NCBI RefSeq assembly: GCF_028561275.1
Contig: NZ_JAQQTF010000002.1
Coordinates: 1 to 64,000 of the forward strand
DNA: 64,000 nucleotides
Direction: 5' to 3'
DNA from: Aureisphaera galaxeae
GTDB taxonomy: Bacteria > Bacteroidota > Bacteroidia > Flavobacteriales > Flavobacteriaceae
Shown piece by piece: positions 1 through 9,705 of this stretch (positions within the stretch are counted from its first letter, which is position 1; every line of letters begins with the position of its first letter). The notes below the pieces were generated by a model that was not told the origin of the DNA, did no database searches, and saw only the letters and a list, made by a program, of their open reading frames with translations. Made by a program: the position numbers and the translations under genes.

Positions 1-360
1 GTATCGATGAAGTACAACGCCCTTCCGACGGCCTGTGAGAGTTTCACCTATGGAGAGGTGGAGGATTACATCGTGGTGATCCCAACGCCCTTTCAAACAC
101 CGGGAGGTTCCTCTTCAGGAAAGGTTTATAGTGCCACCGAATTGTTCTTATCGCCCAATCCCGTGATTAATGGATATATAAATATCCTAGTGACGGGAAG
201 TGACGCCACCGAATATTCTATTTACAATATTATTGGTCAGGTAGTTGCGAAAGGAACTATTGAAGAGACTATAGATGTTTCTCATTTACAAAGTGGGATG
301 TATCTACTACAAATTAATGATGAAGGAGAGAATCTCATAAAAAGATTCATTGTAGAATAA
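1..360 (+). CDS. T9SS-secreted protein, C-terminal fragment (GEVED domain + sorting domain)
   Basis: The reading frame is open from the first base, so the gene starts outside the window and only its last 119 codons are visible. The first residues contain the GEVEDY signature that closes a GEVED domain, a beta-rich module common in secreted Bacteroidota proteins, often after a metalloprotease or adhesin domain. After a short Pro/Gly/Ser linker comes a T9SS type A sorting domain: SPNPV near the start, a YNIIGQVV strand, an LQSGMYLLQI strand, and a final KRFIVE. The product is expected to cross the outer membrane through the type IX system and lose this tail. The catalytic or binding part cannot be seen. 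A hairpin terminator follows. Confidence 0.85.
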   Translation, partial: VSMKYNALPTACESFTYGEVEDYIVVIPTPFQTPGGSSSGKVYSATELFLSPNPVINGYINILVTGSDATEYSIYNIIGQVVAKGTIEETIDVSHLQSGMYLLQINDEGENLIKRFIVE

Positions 361-381
361 AGTTTAGTTTGATCAATTGAA

Positions 382-413
382 GGCCCATTTCCGAGAGGAG
401 ATGGGCTTTTTCT
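382..413 (+). terminator. Rho-independent terminator of the first T9SS gene
   Basis: GCCCAT (383-388) pairs with ATGGGC (401-406) around a short loop and is followed by a run of T. It lies 22 bases after the stop codon at 360. Confidence 0.7.
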
Positions 414-564
414 TGTGAAAATCTGAGCAAAAACACAGTAAAACTACTGTTAAACAATAATATTCGCTTTTGATCGAAAAATATTTGAACGTTTGTAGGA
501 ATATATTTACTTCGCTACCAACTAGTTAAAACCAAATCACTAATTCACAAAAAACCAAGCCGAA

Positions 565-3072
565 ATGAAAAAAATTACACTATTCCTATTGTTCGGTTTT
601 CTTATGGTTTCTATGGCAACATTCGCGCAGCAACGTAATTGTGCTGTCATGGACGATTTAGATAGAAGACTTCAGGAAGATCCGCAATTGGAATTGCGAA
701 TGCAACAAATCGAAAATTACACCCAAGAAAAAATTCAGGAACTTAGCAACAATAGGGAAATTAATGGTGACATTATTACCATTCCCGTTGTAGTACACGT
801 GCTTTACAACAATTCAACAACCAACATTAGCGATGCTCAGATTCAATCGCAGATCGATGTATTGAATGAAGATTTCAGAAGAACCAACAGTGATGCCGAC
901 AATACTTGGTCGCAGGCCGCAGATTCTCAAATAGAGTTCTGTTTGGCCACGGTAGACCCGAACGGGAATACCACTACTGGAATTACTAGAAAATCTACTT
1001 CAGAGCAAGACTGGTATCAGCACACCAATGACATGAAGAAATCTGCCCAAGGAGGAATTGATCCTTGGGACACGAGCGAATACTTAAACATGTGGACCGT
1101 ACCACGTCTTTTGCGTAGTAATGGGGATGTACTTTTAGGGTTTGCCCAATTCCCAGGTGGAGATGCCTCTACCGATGGGGTAGTAATGGGATACAACTAC
1201 TTTGGTAGAATAGGACAGGTAAGCGCTCCTTTCGATTTAGGAAGAACCACTACCCACGAAGTAGGACACTTCCTAAACCTTAGACATATCTGGGGTGACG
1301 GAGGATGCTCTGTGGACGATTTTGTAAGCGACACGCCTACTTCCGATGGGCCTAACTATGGGTGTAATCCGTCTCACGTTTCTTGTAGTACGACCGATAT
1401 GGTGCAGAACTACATGGATTATAGTGATGATTCTTGTATGAATCTTTTCTCTCAGGGTCAGGTAGACCGTATGCGAGTTACCTTACTTCCAGGTGGGGTG
1501 AGAGCTTCTTTAGGAGCTTCTTCTAAGTGTGGGCCACCGCCAACACCAACATGTACAGACGGTATCCAGAATGGAAACGAGACAGGTGTAGATTGTGGAG
1601 GACCAGATTGTGCGCCTTGTCCAGAGCCAACCTGTACCGATGGTATCCAAAACGGTAATGAAACAGGTGTGGACTGTGGTGGACCGGATTGTGATCCATG
1701 TCAGATCGCTTGTAGCTCTACTATTAGCAGTTTCCCATACGACGAAAGTTTTGAAAACACATTGGGAGCTTGGACCCAGGACACTGGAGACGACTTTAAT
1801 TGGACTGTGAGGTCTGGATCTACGCCATCGAGCAATACAGGTCCTTCTGGAGCCAATGATGGAAGCTACTACGTATATATGGAATCTTCATCACCTAACT
1901 ATTCCAATAAGAGAGCTATTCTAAATGCTCCTTGTTTGGACTTGAGTGGTGCGACTACGCCTAGTATTTCCTTTAAATACCACATGTATGGGTCTTCGGC
2001 CATGGGAAGTCTTGCGTTAGAAGCGAGTATAGATGATATTAACTGGACTACTATTTGGAGTCGATCTGGAAATCAAGGAAACGCTTGGTTAGATGCTAAC
2101 GTAGACCTTTCTGCCTACAATGGTAGTACGTTAAAGCTACGTTTTAACGGAGTTACAGGAACTACTTGGCAGGGAGATATGGCTATTGACAAGCTAAATG
2201 TAATTACGTTCGTTCCTGCACCAACCTGCGACGACGGTATCCAAAACGGAGATGAAACAGGTGTAGATTGTGGAGGAAGTAGTTGTGCTCCTTGTCCTGT
2301 TGGATGTGCTAATGGAGAGAATTTACCGTACAGCGAAGGATATGAAACTTCAATTGGTCTTTGGACACAAGATTCAGGAGATGATCTTAACTGGACGCGT
2401 GATCGCAATGGAACACCATCAAGTGGAACGGGGCCATCTTCAGGATCAGGATCTACATGGTACATTTATGTTGAAGCCTCTGGAAATGGAACAGGATATC
2501 CTAACAAACAAGCGATTATTAACTCACCTTGTTTGGATTTAACGGGAATGTCCTCTGCTTCTTTCGACTTCAACTATCATATGTATGGTTCGTCGAATAT
2601 GGGAACCATAGACTTAGAGATAAGTACGGATGATGGAAATTCTTGGACTAGTATTTGGAACGAATCCGGGAACAAAGGAAACAGTTGGTTGTCTGCAAGT
2701 ATTGATCTTTCAAGCTATGTTGGCGGAGGAGTACGACTTCGATTTAACCGTGTAACTGGCGGAACTTGGAAAGCCGATATCGCGATCGATAATATTTCGG
2801 TAACCAGTACTGGAGGCAGTAGAGCGGGTAACGAGTTAAGCACTCCACAGGAATTAGTAGTATATCCTAACCCAGTTAGAGGAAGCGAACTTTCTGTTGA
2901 ATTGGTAGGTGCTACAAATGCCACCTATAGAATCACCAATACGCTAGGACAGACACTAATGAGCAATAAATTGGCGTCTTCTATCGATGTTGGAAGCCTT
3001 AATGCTGGAATCTATTTCATTATTGTGGACCACGCAGGTGAAACCTATGTGAAACGCTTTATTAAAGAGTAA
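565..3072 (+). CDS. Secreted M43 (pappalysin-type) zinc metalloprotease with MAM-like domains and T9SS tail
   Basis: 835 residues. A signal peptide (about 1-21, ending FAQ) precedes a prodomain-like stretch. The catalytic domain carries the zinc motif HEVGH at 231-235, the third ligand H241 and the adjacent aspartate common to M43; a downstream QNYMDYSDD segment is the likely Met-turn. The usual glycine three residues after the second His is Asn238 here. After the protease come Cys-rich motifs of the CTDGIQNGNETGVDCGG type, three in all, alternating with two MAM-like jelly-roll domains (about 382-548 and 580-748). The protein ends in a T9SS type A sorting domain (VVYPNPV ... KRFIKE). Expected role: extracellular protein degradation, with the MAM-like units binding substrate or surface. 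The ATG at 565 is supported by the signal peptide directly after it. Confidence 0.9.
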   Translation: MKKITLFLLFGFLMVSMATFAQQRNCAVMDDLDRRLQEDPQLELRMQQIENYTQEKIQELSNNREINGDIITIPVVVHVLYNNSTTNISDAQIQSQIDVLNEDFRRTNSDADNTWSQAADSQIEFCLATVDPNGNTTTGITRKSTSEQDWYQHTNDMKKSAQGGIDPWDTSEYLNMWTVPRLLRSNGDVLLGFAQFPGGDASTDGVVMGYNYFGRIGQVSAPFDLGRTTTHEVGHFLNLRHIWGDGGCSVDDFVSDTPTSDGPNYGCNPSHVSCSTTDMVQNYMDYSDDSCMNLFSQGQVDRMRVTLLPGGVRASLGASSKCGPPPTPTCTDGIQNGNETGVDCGGPDCAPCPEPTCTDGIQNGNETGVDCGGPDCDPCQIACSSTISSFPYDESFENTLGAWTQDTGDDFNWTVRSGSTPSSNTGPSGANDGSYYVYMESSSPNYSNKRAILNAPCLDLSGATTPSISFKYHMYGSSAMGSLALEASIDDINWTTIWSRSGNQGNAWLDANVDLSAYNGSTLKLRFNGVTGTTWQGDMAIDKLNVITFVPAPTCDDGIQNGDETGVDCGGSSCAPCPVGCANGENLPYSEGYETSIGLWTQDSGDDLNWTRDRNGTPSSGTGPSSGSGSTWYIYVEASGNGTGYPNKQAIINSPCLDLTGMSSASFDFNYHMYGSSNMGTIDLEISTDDGNSWTSIWNESGNKGNSWLSASIDLSSYVGGGVRLRFNRVTGGTWKADIAIDNISVTSTGGSRAGNELSTPQELVVYPNPVRGSELSVELVGATNATYRITNTLGQTLMSNKLASSIDVGSLNAGIYFIIVDHAGETYVKRFIKE
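1552..1701 (+). repeat. Tandem 23-residue Cys-rich motif repeats in the M43 protease
   Basis: Two near-identical 69-base units (1552-1620 and 1633-1701) encode the motif CTDGIQNGNETGVDCGG followed by C-x2-C. A third, more diverged unit lies at 2227-2295, after the first MAM-like domain. Each unit has four cysteines and acts as a hinge between larger domains. Confidence 0.85.
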
Positions 3073-3097
3073 CAGATTAATTTTTAAGTTTAGTTAT

Positions 3098-3131
3098 GAC
3101 CCCACTTCAATTTATTGGAGTGGGGTCTTTT
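3098..3131 (+). terminator. Rho-independent terminator after the M43 protease gene
   Basis: GACCCCACTTCAA is mirrored by TTGGAGTGGGGTC, with one mismatch and a TTTA loop, and is followed by TTTT. It sits between convergent genes and reads best for the plus strand. Confidence 0.85.
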
Positions 3132-3150
3132 GTTTTCTGATGATTGGAAA

Positions 3151-3864
3151 TTATACGGAAAGCACTTCGCTTTCATCCAAAAGATCCTCGTTACGGAGGC
3201 GTAACAAGATTTGCGCTACGGTAATGGTGTCTTTTTCGCAATAGGTAATAATACGGTCTATATCTTTTTCTTCATAAAACACATCCCGTACCTGACTCCC
3301 ATCGATATCATCCTTGGGCGATGGAATTCCCAATACATGAGCCATGAGTTTTAAGGAGGTAAAGGTCTTATAATCTCCAAATTTCCACAATTCCAACGTA
3401 TCTAGATGAGGCACTTCCCATGGTTTTTTACCAAAGAGGTTTAATTTGAAGGGAATATCGATCCCGTGAATGATCATCCGCCTAGCGATGTAGGGAAAGT
3501 CGAATTCCTTCCCGTTATGGGCGCAAAGTAAATGATGCGGTTTGTTGAAATAGGATTCTAAAAGCGTTTTGAAATCCAGAAGAATCTGCCTTTCCTCTCC
3601 GTGAAAGCTAGTCACCCGAAAATTTCGGACGTCACCATTCAGTTTGAAATACCCACAGCTAATACAAATGATTTTTCCGAATTCGGCCCAAATGCCAGCC
3701 CTATCGTAGAATTCTTCGCCTGTAAAGGACTCCTTTCGTTGGTATTCGGTCTTTTTCTCCCATAGTTCTTGAGTGGTCTCATCGAGCTCACTGTACCTTT
3801 CGTGTTGGGGAACTGTTTCTATATCCAGAAACAGGATATGCTCTAGATGAATGCGCTTCACCAT
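3151..3864 (-). CDS. Predicted 3'-5' exonuclease, PolB-like (RNase H fold)
   Basis: 237 residues. The N-terminus has the Exo I motif (FLDIET, D14 and E16) of DEDD exonucleases. AHNGKEFDFPYI supplies the Exo II aspartate and YCEKDTITVAQ the Exo III region. This pattern and length match the stand-alone family related to the exonuclease domain of family B DNA polymerases (DNA_pol_B_exo2). It should be a cytoplasmic nuclease removing 3' nucleotides with two metal ions. Its pathway cannot be read from its neighbours: it is 48 bases downstream of a serine hydrolase gene on the same strand and may be cotranscribed with it. Confidence 0.8.
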   Translation of the reverse strand: MVKRIHLEHILFLDIETVPQHERYSELDETTQELWEKKTEYQRKESFTGEEFYDRAGIWAEFGKIICISCGYFKLNGDVRNFRVTSFHGEERQILLDFKTLLESYFNKPHHLLCAHNGKEFDFPYIARRMIIHGIDIPFKLNLFGKKPWEVPHLDTLELWKFGDYKTFTSLKLMAHVLGIPSPKDDIDGSQVRDVFYEEKDIDRIITYCEKDTITVAQILLRLRNEDLLDESEVLSV

Positions 3865-3912
3865 ACATAAAATGATTTAATAAAAGGGAGTAGAATAAAA
3901 CTACGAAAAAAT

Positions 3913-5058
3913 TCAATCTCCTTCTAACATTGCGTAGGCCTCTTCAATAAAGACATAAAAATCCGTACTGAATCCTCTGTCGTCCCAACCCCCGCGGGAG
4001 TGACCTAACCGAACTATTATTACATTGTCCTCGGGAACAGTGATTACGTATTGTCCCAAAATACCGCGCATAACAAAGATGTGCTTATTTAGATGATCGC
4101 TCAACCAAAAGCCATATCCGTATTCGGGATCGTTTTCAAAACGTTGATGGGTCGATTTGGCGACGAAAGTGGAATCCAGCAATTGTTTTCCATTCCATTT
4201 TCCATGGTTTTTGTAAAGCTTTCCAAAGCGGGCGAAATCCTTAGCATTACTGGCGATACAACAAAATGTCTTGGCTAATTGATTCTCACTATCATCCACC
4301 TGCCACAACGCTTCTTGCTCAAACCCCATAGGCTTCCAAAAGCTCTCCGAAAGGTAATCGGCAATCTTCTTGCCTGTGGCTTTTTCTATAACCATTCCCA
4401 AAAGTTGCGTGTTACCACTAAGGTACTTAAATGCTCTTCCGGGTTCTTCAACCACTTTCTGTCCTAAAATGGTGCTTCCTAAGTCATCATCGTAATAGGC
4501 CCTCGCTGTAATACTGAAAGGGCTTGTATAATGCTCCACCCAATCCAATCCTGAGGCCATGGAAGACAGGTCTCCTACCGTTGTTTTTTCATCTTTATAT
4601 TGCTCAAAGAAATCTCCTAGGGGTTGATCTAGGGATTCTATGTAACCATCCTGTATGGCCTTACCCAAAAGTGCCGAAGTGATGCTTTTGGCCATAGAGA
4701 AAGAATTGGTCTGTGACTCGGTTCCATATCCTTCGGCATAATTCTCATACCAAATACTGTCATTCTTTATGATCATATAGGCTACGGTACCCAATCTATT
4801 ATTTATTTCATCTAATGTTGGAGTAGACTTGGCCTTATTGTAGTCCTTGTGCACAGGCCAAGGTTGTGGGGTATTTCCGGTAGCCACCTTCATATTTTCG
4901 AAATGTGGATAATCATCGATATAAGCGGTGGTATGTCCAGTCATGTAAACGACACGAACTCCTTTCAATATATATTCATGGTCGGTGGCATAAGCCAAGA
5001 GCACTAAGGCGATAATGATAATGAACAACCACTTAAAAAATCCTTTTATTCGCTTCAT
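3913..5058 (-). CDS. Serine hydrolase, class C beta-lactamase / penicillin-binding fold
   Basis: 381 residues with an N-terminal membrane segment (about 8-24) that looks like an uncleaved anchor or signal, so the enzyme should face the periplasm. The serine motif SxxK is S121-M-A-K124; the second motif Y-x-S is Y212-L-S214; a late HSRGG probably fills the KTG position. This family includes esterases, D-amino-acid peptidases and amide hydrolases, and few members are true beta-lactamases, so the substrate is open. The gene lies 9 bases downstream of ogt and probably shares its transcript. Confidence 0.82.
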   Translation of the reverse strand: MKRIKGFFKWLFIIIIALVLLAYATDHEYILKGVRVVYMTGHTTAYIDDYPHFENMKVATGNTPQPWPVHKDYNKAKSTPTLDEINNRLGTVAYMIIKNDSIWYENYAEGYGTESQTNSFSMAKSITSALLGKAIQDGYIESLDQPLGDFFEQYKDEKTTVGDLSSMASGLDWVEHYTSPFSITARAYYDDDLGSTILGQKVVEEPGRAFKYLSGNTQLLGMVIEKATGKKIADYLSESFWKPMGFEQEALWQVDDSENQLAKTFCCIASNAKDFARFGKLYKNHGKWNGKQLLDSTFVAKSTHQRFENDPEYGYGFWLSDHLNKHIFVMRGILGQYVITVPEDNVIIVRLGHSRGGWDDRGFSTDFYVFIEEAYAMLEGD

Positions 5059-5067
5059 ATTGAGGTA

Positions 5068-5541
5068 TTAAAATAATTCACCTTGTTTTACCGGGCTTTC
5101 GTGTTCCAAAAGCCATTTTTTTCGATGCAATCCACCCGCATAACCAGTTAAGGAGCCATCGGATCCAATGACGCGATGGCAGGGGATGATGATAGAAATG
5201 GGATTTTTCCCATTGGCCGAGGCTGCGGCACGAATCACCTTCGGATCGCCTAGGTTATTTGCCATTTTTTGGTAGCTTGTGGTTCTTCCAAAGGGAATTT
5301 CGAGCAACTTCTCCCAAACCCTTTTCTGAAACGTAGTCCCCTCGGGACTCAATTTTAGATCGAAATCAGTACGCATTCTATTGAAATACTCCTTTAGTTG
5401 CGTAACAGCCGGAAGTAAAACCTCCGGAATGCTTTCGGAAATCGGGGCATTATTTTCTTTAAAAATAACCGAATGAAGGCCTTCATTATTGCCCTTAATT
5501 TCCAAAACCCCTATAGGTGTATTCAGATATGCTGTTTCCAC
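5068..5541 (-). CDS. ogt: Methylated-DNA--protein-cysteine S-methyltransferase (Ogt)
   Basis: 157 residues from a GTG start. The enzyme moves the methyl group from O6-methylguanine to its own cysteine and is consumed. The acceptor is C121 in the IPCHRV motif; RAAASANGKNP before it and GYAGGLHRKKWLLEHE after it are the usual family blocks, and FQKRVWEKL is the start of the helix-turn-helix DNA-binding part. The frame stays open upstream to a TTG at 5643, but the extra 34 residues are Lys-rich and foreign to the family. The GTG at 5541 gives the normal N-terminus (ETAYLNTPIG), so I place the start there. That leaves a 120-base divergent region to the hybrid kinase gene. Confidence 0.9.
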   Translation of the reverse strand: METAYLNTPIGVLEIKGNNEGLHSVIFKENNAPISESIPEVLLPAVTQLKEYFNRMRTDFDLKLSPEGTTFQKRVWEKLLEIPFGRTTSYQKMANNLGDPKVIRAAASANGKNPISIIIPCHRVIGSDGSLTGYAGGLHRKKWLLEHESPVKQGELF

Positions 5542-5661
5542 TTTTCTAAGGTACGTGTTTTTACGTATTTTCAGATAATGAGACAATATAATTAGTGTAA
5601 TTGCTTTGTAATCAGATGGTTTATACTTAGATTTACGTGCCAAGTCCCAAAAGCCATACTT

Positions 5662-7878
5662 ATGCGATCTTCGTATAAACTGTTCATCGTTTTTGTTTTT
5701 TTAGGCGTGTATACCCTACAGGCCCAACAAGTGGTTTCCAAGGATAGTCTTCAATCTTTGGTGGAGCAGATTAAGGATTATTACTATGATTATAATTACA
5801 AACAGGCTATAGAGTCGAGTGCGGCACTTATAGAAGAAGCGACGAGGGCGAAGGAAGACTATTATGTTTTTAGAGGTTATGATGAACTTGGCCAAGTGCA
5901 TTATGCCGTTCGCGATACGGCGAAGGCACGGTTTTATTTCGAAAAGGCATTAGAACAAGCAAAAGCGACCCAAATTGATAGTTTAATTTCATGGGCCTAT
6001 AACAACTTGAGCAATGTTTACTCGGAGGACGATTCCCTATACAAAAAGAGTATAGAATACTACGAGTTGGCGATAGCCGTGAATAAAAATGCGGGATTGG
6101 ATGAGTTGGAAAGTTTGGTGCAGTACGTCAATATTGGATGGACCTACTTGGATGTGGAGCAACACGAAAGGGCATATCCCTATTTGGAAAAAGCCCAGGA
6201 ATTAATACAAATAAAGGAGCAACATCCCTTATTGGTTTTAAATCTAGAGATTTTATTTGGCCGATACCACTACTATGCAGGAAACGATGAGAATTCTATT
6301 GAGATTCTTGAAAATGCCGCCAATACAGCCGAAGAAAAGAATTATCTAGAGCAGGCTTCACAATCGCATGAGTATCTGGCGATGTTGTACAGACGTTTGG
6401 AGCAACATGAAAAAGCCGCAGTAAGCCTTCAGAAACAGCTTGAAATTGATAAGGAAAGATATGAGTTGGGCAAGGAGTTGAGTATCTACGAGGCAAGTGC
6501 AAAATTTGAAGTGGAACAATACCAGAAGGATCTGGAAGTAGCCAAAAAAGAGCAAGAGTACAAGGATAAATTGGTAGCCAAGTCACGATTGATCCAAATG
6601 GTCTTTATTGGAGCCTCCATTATTTTGTTGATTGGACTCATTAGCTTTTATCGCCTATTGAAAACGAGAAAGAAGCTCATTTCAAAACTCAGGGAGAACA
6701 ATCGTCAGCTTACCATGGCGAAAAATCAAGCAGAGAAGCTTTCCAAACTGAAAACCCAATTCTTTTCTACCGTAAGTCACGAACTTCGAACCCCATTATA
6801 CGGGGTGATAGGCTTATCTTCGATACTAATGGAAGACAAAAACCTCTCCTCACACAAGGATGATTTGACTTCATTGAAATTTTCGGCCGATTATCTTCTG
6901 GCCCTCATTAATGACGTACTGACCCTTAATAAGATGGATGCGGATGGCATCCGAATTGAAAAAACACCTTTCATGCTCAGTTCTTTGTTGAAGAACATTG
7001 CCAAGTCCTTTGCCTTTAGCTTGGAGCAGAACAATAATAAAATCCATTTGCACATCGATGATAGCTTGCCGCCCCAGGTGTTAGGGGATTCGGTTCGATT
7101 GTCGCAAGTCCTTATGAACTTGGTAGGGAATGCGGTTAAGTTCAATGAAAATGGCAACATTTGGGTATCCATTAATCTATTGGAGGTGACCCAGACCGGG
7201 TATCATAAAACCTTGTTCACGGTAAAGGATGACGGGATTGGCATTCCGAAGGATAAACAGGATACCATTTTTGAAGAATTCTCGCAGATCGAGCAGAACA
7301 ACTACAATTATCAAGGAACTGGATTGGGGCTTCCCATTGTGAAAAAACTATTGTCACTTTTTGGTAGTGATATTCAACTGATAAGCGAAGTAGGAAAAGG
7401 CGCCAGTTTCTCTTTTGAAATTGATTTGGAGGAATACCTCGCCGAAGACGAGAAAGGACTTAGTGATTTAACTCCCGAAGGCTTAATGCAAACGTCTTCT
7501 GCTTTGGATAACATCCATGTTCTGGTAGTGGACGATAACCGAATCAACCAAAAGATTACCCAGAAAATTCTAGAGACACGCCATTTTCAATGCAGTTTGG
7601 CTAACGATGGTTTAGAAGCCATTAGTTTGGCTGAGAAGAACGAATACGACCTTATTTTGATGGATATCCATATGCCCAATATGAATGGTATAGAGGCCAC
7701 TAAAATCATTCGGAAGCTCGATACGGCAACTCCTATTGTTGCTTTAACAGCCGTTGAGATTGCGGAGATACGAAAGGAAGTGATGGATGCAGGAATGAAC
7801 GACATTATTCTAAAGCCGTACGACGTGTCTCAATTCCTCACGACCATTCTTAGGAATGTAAATACGATTCAGACTTAG
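5662..7878 (+). CDS. TPR-containing hybrid sensor histidine kinase / response regulator
   Basis: 738 residues. A signal peptide (1-22, ending LQAQ) leads to a periplasmic array of TPR helices (about 40-290), a transmembrane helix (about 311-330), a coiled linker, and a HisKA domain with phospho-acceptor H373 in STVSHELRTPLYG. The HATPase domain shows the N box (NLVGNAVKFNENG), the G1 box DDGIGIP and the G2 box GTGLGLP. A C-terminal receiver domain has the acid pair VVDDN and phospho-acceptor D668 in LMDIHMPN. There is no HPt or DNA-binding domain, so phosphate must pass to a partner elsewhere. The ligand of the TPR sensor is unknown. The last bases overlap the convergent CNNM gene. Confidence 0.92.
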   Translation: MRSSYKLFIVFVFLGVYTLQAQQVVSKDSLQSLVEQIKDYYYDYNYKQAIESSAALIEEATRAKEDYYVFRGYDELGQVHYAVRDTAKARFYFEKALEQAKATQIDSLISWAYNNLSNVYSEDDSLYKKSIEYYELAIAVNKNAGLDELESLVQYVNIGWTYLDVEQHERAYPYLEKAQELIQIKEQHPLLVLNLEILFGRYHYYAGNDENSIEILENAANTAEEKNYLEQASQSHEYLAMLYRRLEQHEKAAVSLQKQLEIDKERYELGKELSIYEASAKFEVEQYQKDLEVAKKEQEYKDKLVAKSRLIQMVFIGASIILLIGLISFYRLLKTRKKLISKLRENNRQLTMAKNQAEKLSKLKTQFFSTVSHELRTPLYGVIGLSSILMEDKNLSSHKDDLTSLKFSADYLLALINDVLTLNKMDADGIRIEKTPFMLSSLLKNIAKSFAFSLEQNNNKIHLHIDDSLPPQVLGDSVRLSQVLMNLVGNAVKFNENGNIWVSINLLEVTQTGYHKTLFTVKDDGIGIPKDKQDTIFEEFSQIEQNNYNYQGTGLGLPIVKKLLSLFGSDIQLISEVGKGASFSFEIDLEEYLAEDEKGLSDLTPEGLMQTSSALDNIHVLVVDDNRINQKITQKILETRHFQCSLANDGLEAISLAEKNEYDLILMDIHMPNMNGIEATKIIRKLDTATPIVALTAVEIAEIRKEVMDAGMNDIILKPYDVSQFLTTILRNVNTIQT

Positions 7879-8981
7879 GAAGGATCGTTTTCTGGCTCAT
7901 TAGGAGTGGTATCGGTAAGTTCAATACCCATGCGTTGCGCCCTTCTTTCCCAATTTTTTCGTGCTGCCGCCTGCATATCGGCAATGGCATCACTTTCGTC
8001 CATGATTTCCAATCCCAACAAGGTTTCAATTATATCTTCCATGGTTACGATACCGATGGTATTGCCGAACTCATCGACTACTAGGGCAATATGCCCACGC
8101 TCGTTGATAAAAGTTTCGAACAATTCTGGGATGGGCTTTTGTGCATCTACGACGAAGATGTCCCGTCTCAGTTCACTGAGGGGTTTGTTTTCGTGGTCCT
8201 CAACCATTTCCTCCAGAATGTCGTCTTTCATCACAAAACCAGTGATATTATGGGTCTTGTCTCTGTATATTGGGATTCTAGAAAAGCGTAAGTTTTTGTG
8301 TTCATCGTAGAACTCCTGTAGGGACTTAGTTTCATCTTCCAAAACCACTACAGGGAATGGCGTCATTACGTCTTTGGCATGAACGGATTTGAAGACTAAT
8401 AAATTTTTGATAACAGCACTTTCGTTTTCTGCGAAAACCCCCTCCTTTTCAGCAGCATCGGTTATGGCCATGAATTCCTCCCGGCTCATAGTATTTACAT
8501 GGGCGGACTTACCAATAAGTTTGGTGGTCAAGGTAAGGATCCAAAGGATTCCAGTGTATTTTAAAGGAATGATGATAAAGTTTAGGGCAATTGCCGTAAA
8601 ACGCCCCAAGCTTTTCCAATAGGTAGCACCAATGGTTTTGGGAATGATCTCCGAAACGACCAAAATTAGTAATGTCATAATCGCCGAAACAATCCCAACG
8701 ATGTTTACCCCTAAGATTTCTACTTTGTAAGGCAATTTTTCGGCCTGTACCCCTACGAGTATAGCACCCACTGTATGTGCAATGGTGTTTACCGTTAGTA
8801 TGGCGATGAGAGGTTTATCGATGTCCTTTTTAAGCTTGGCAAGCGTGTGGGCATAGCCTTTGCCTTCGGCCGCCTTCATTTTTATATAGGTAGGCGTAAA
8901 GCTAAGGAGTGCTGCTTCCAGGATGGAACATAAAAAGGAAAAAAAGATGGAAAGTATCGCGTAAACGATTAAAAGTGTCAT
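7875..8981 (-). CDS. CNNM-domain (DUF21) membrane protein with CBS pair
   Basis: 368 residues. Three to four membrane segments in the first 155 residues include the CNNM signature SEIIPKTIGA; a tandem CBS pair (about 205-330) follows in the cytoplasm. The C-terminal CorC/HlyC domain of longer relatives is missing and only a short charged tail remains. The family is tied to magnesium or other divalent cation export and is often mislabelled hemolysin. Its stop overlaps the stop of the convergent kinase gene by three bases (TTAG), so no room remains for a terminator between the two. Confidence 0.87.
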   Translation of the reverse strand: MTLLIVYAILSIFFSFLCSILEAALLSFTPTYIKMKAAEGKGYAHTLAKLKKDIDKPLIAILTVNTIAHTVGAILVGVQAEKLPYKVEILGVNIVGIVSAIMTLLILVVSEIIPKTIGATYWKSLGRFTAIALNFIIIPLKYTGILWILTLTTKLIGKSAHVNTMSREEFMAITDAAEKEGVFAENESAVIKNLLVFKSVHAKDVMTPFPVVVLEDETKSLQEFYDEHKNLRFSRIPIYRDKTHNITGFVMKDDILEEMVEDHENKPLSELRRDIFVVDAQKPIPELFETFINERGHIALVVDEFGNTIGIVTMEDIIETLLGLEIMDESDAIADMQAAARKNWERRAQRMGIELTDTTPNEPENDPS

Positions 8982-9023
8982 TCCGTAGAATTTTCGGTAA
9001 AGATACTACTTTGTTAAGACCTA

Positions 9024-9548
9024 TTACCAACCTGAATACCGAGGAAGGTCAATTTCTTTCAAATTAAGATACACAACCAGCTGTCCCCGATGATGTGTTA
9101 CGTGGTCCTGAAGTAAATTGAGTATTTGCAATTTGCTTTTGGGTCCGGCAAAGAAGTCTACTGTTTCGGTAAGTGTCGCATCTGGAGTGTCCTTGATGAT
9201 GGCCAAGCTATTGTTGAAAGCTTCTTTCATTAAAGCCACCATTTCTGCTTTGGTGCCCGGGGGGTCTTTTTTATCCCTTTTGTATTTCGTGTCGGTGAAA
9301 TACGTATTGCTGAGCCAATCCATATTCCCTTTTATATGCATGAGTTGCTCTTTGAAACTCATTTGCCGTTCGGTAGGCTTAAAATCATAGGCTTCCTCGG
9401 GCATAGCTTCGGCAATAGCGATGAGGTAATTCTTGGAGTTTTCCCATTTTTCCAAGAAGGCTTCTTTCGGGGTTGTTTTTTGTGAAAATAAAAGGGTAGA
9501 GAAGAATAATGTACCAAGAAGAAGAAGGGTTTTTCGGGAATTTATCAT
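9024..9548 (-). CDS. Exported DinB-family protein
   Basis: 174 residues from the ATG at 9548. An earlier ATG at 9578 is possible, but the later one sits right before a typical signal peptide (Arg-Lys, Leu-rich core, ending LFSQ). The mature part is a four-helix DinB/YfiT fold: the first metal-ligand His is in LMHIKGNMDWLS and the paired histidines are in HVTHHRGQ, three in all as in metal-binding members. DinB-like proteins are mostly metal-dependent transferases or of unknown role. No partner gene is evident; the CNNM gene follows 42 bases downstream. Confidence 0.82.
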   Translation of the reverse strand: MINSRKTLLLLGTLFFSTLLFSQKTTPKEAFLEKWENSKNYLIAIAEAMPEEAYDFKPTERQMSFKEQLMHIKGNMDWLSNTYFTDTKYKRDKKDPPGTKAEMVALMKEAFNNSLAIIKDTPDATLTETVDFFAGPKSKLQILNLLQDHVTHHRGQLVVYLNLKEIDLPRYSGW

Positions 9549-9705
9549 AGCAATCGAAAAATAGCGTTTAATGAACATGGTTATTTAATAGATTGGTTAT
9601 AAATTTACTGTAAGAATTTGGATCCCCTATCTAGGGAAACGAAAAATAAACTTCCCCAATATAATTGCGTGCTCCCCAGTCACGTCTAACTAAACAATTT
9701 TTAAA

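Noticed and set aside
3913-5058. Antibiotic-resistance beta-lactamase
   Set aside because: The SxxK/YxS pattern is shared by many esterases and peptidases, and nothing in the context indicates resistance.
5542-5643. Longer N-terminus of Ogt from a TTG codon
   Set aside because: The added 34 residues are Lys-rich and unlike the family, and the GTG at 5541 gives the standard N-terminus.
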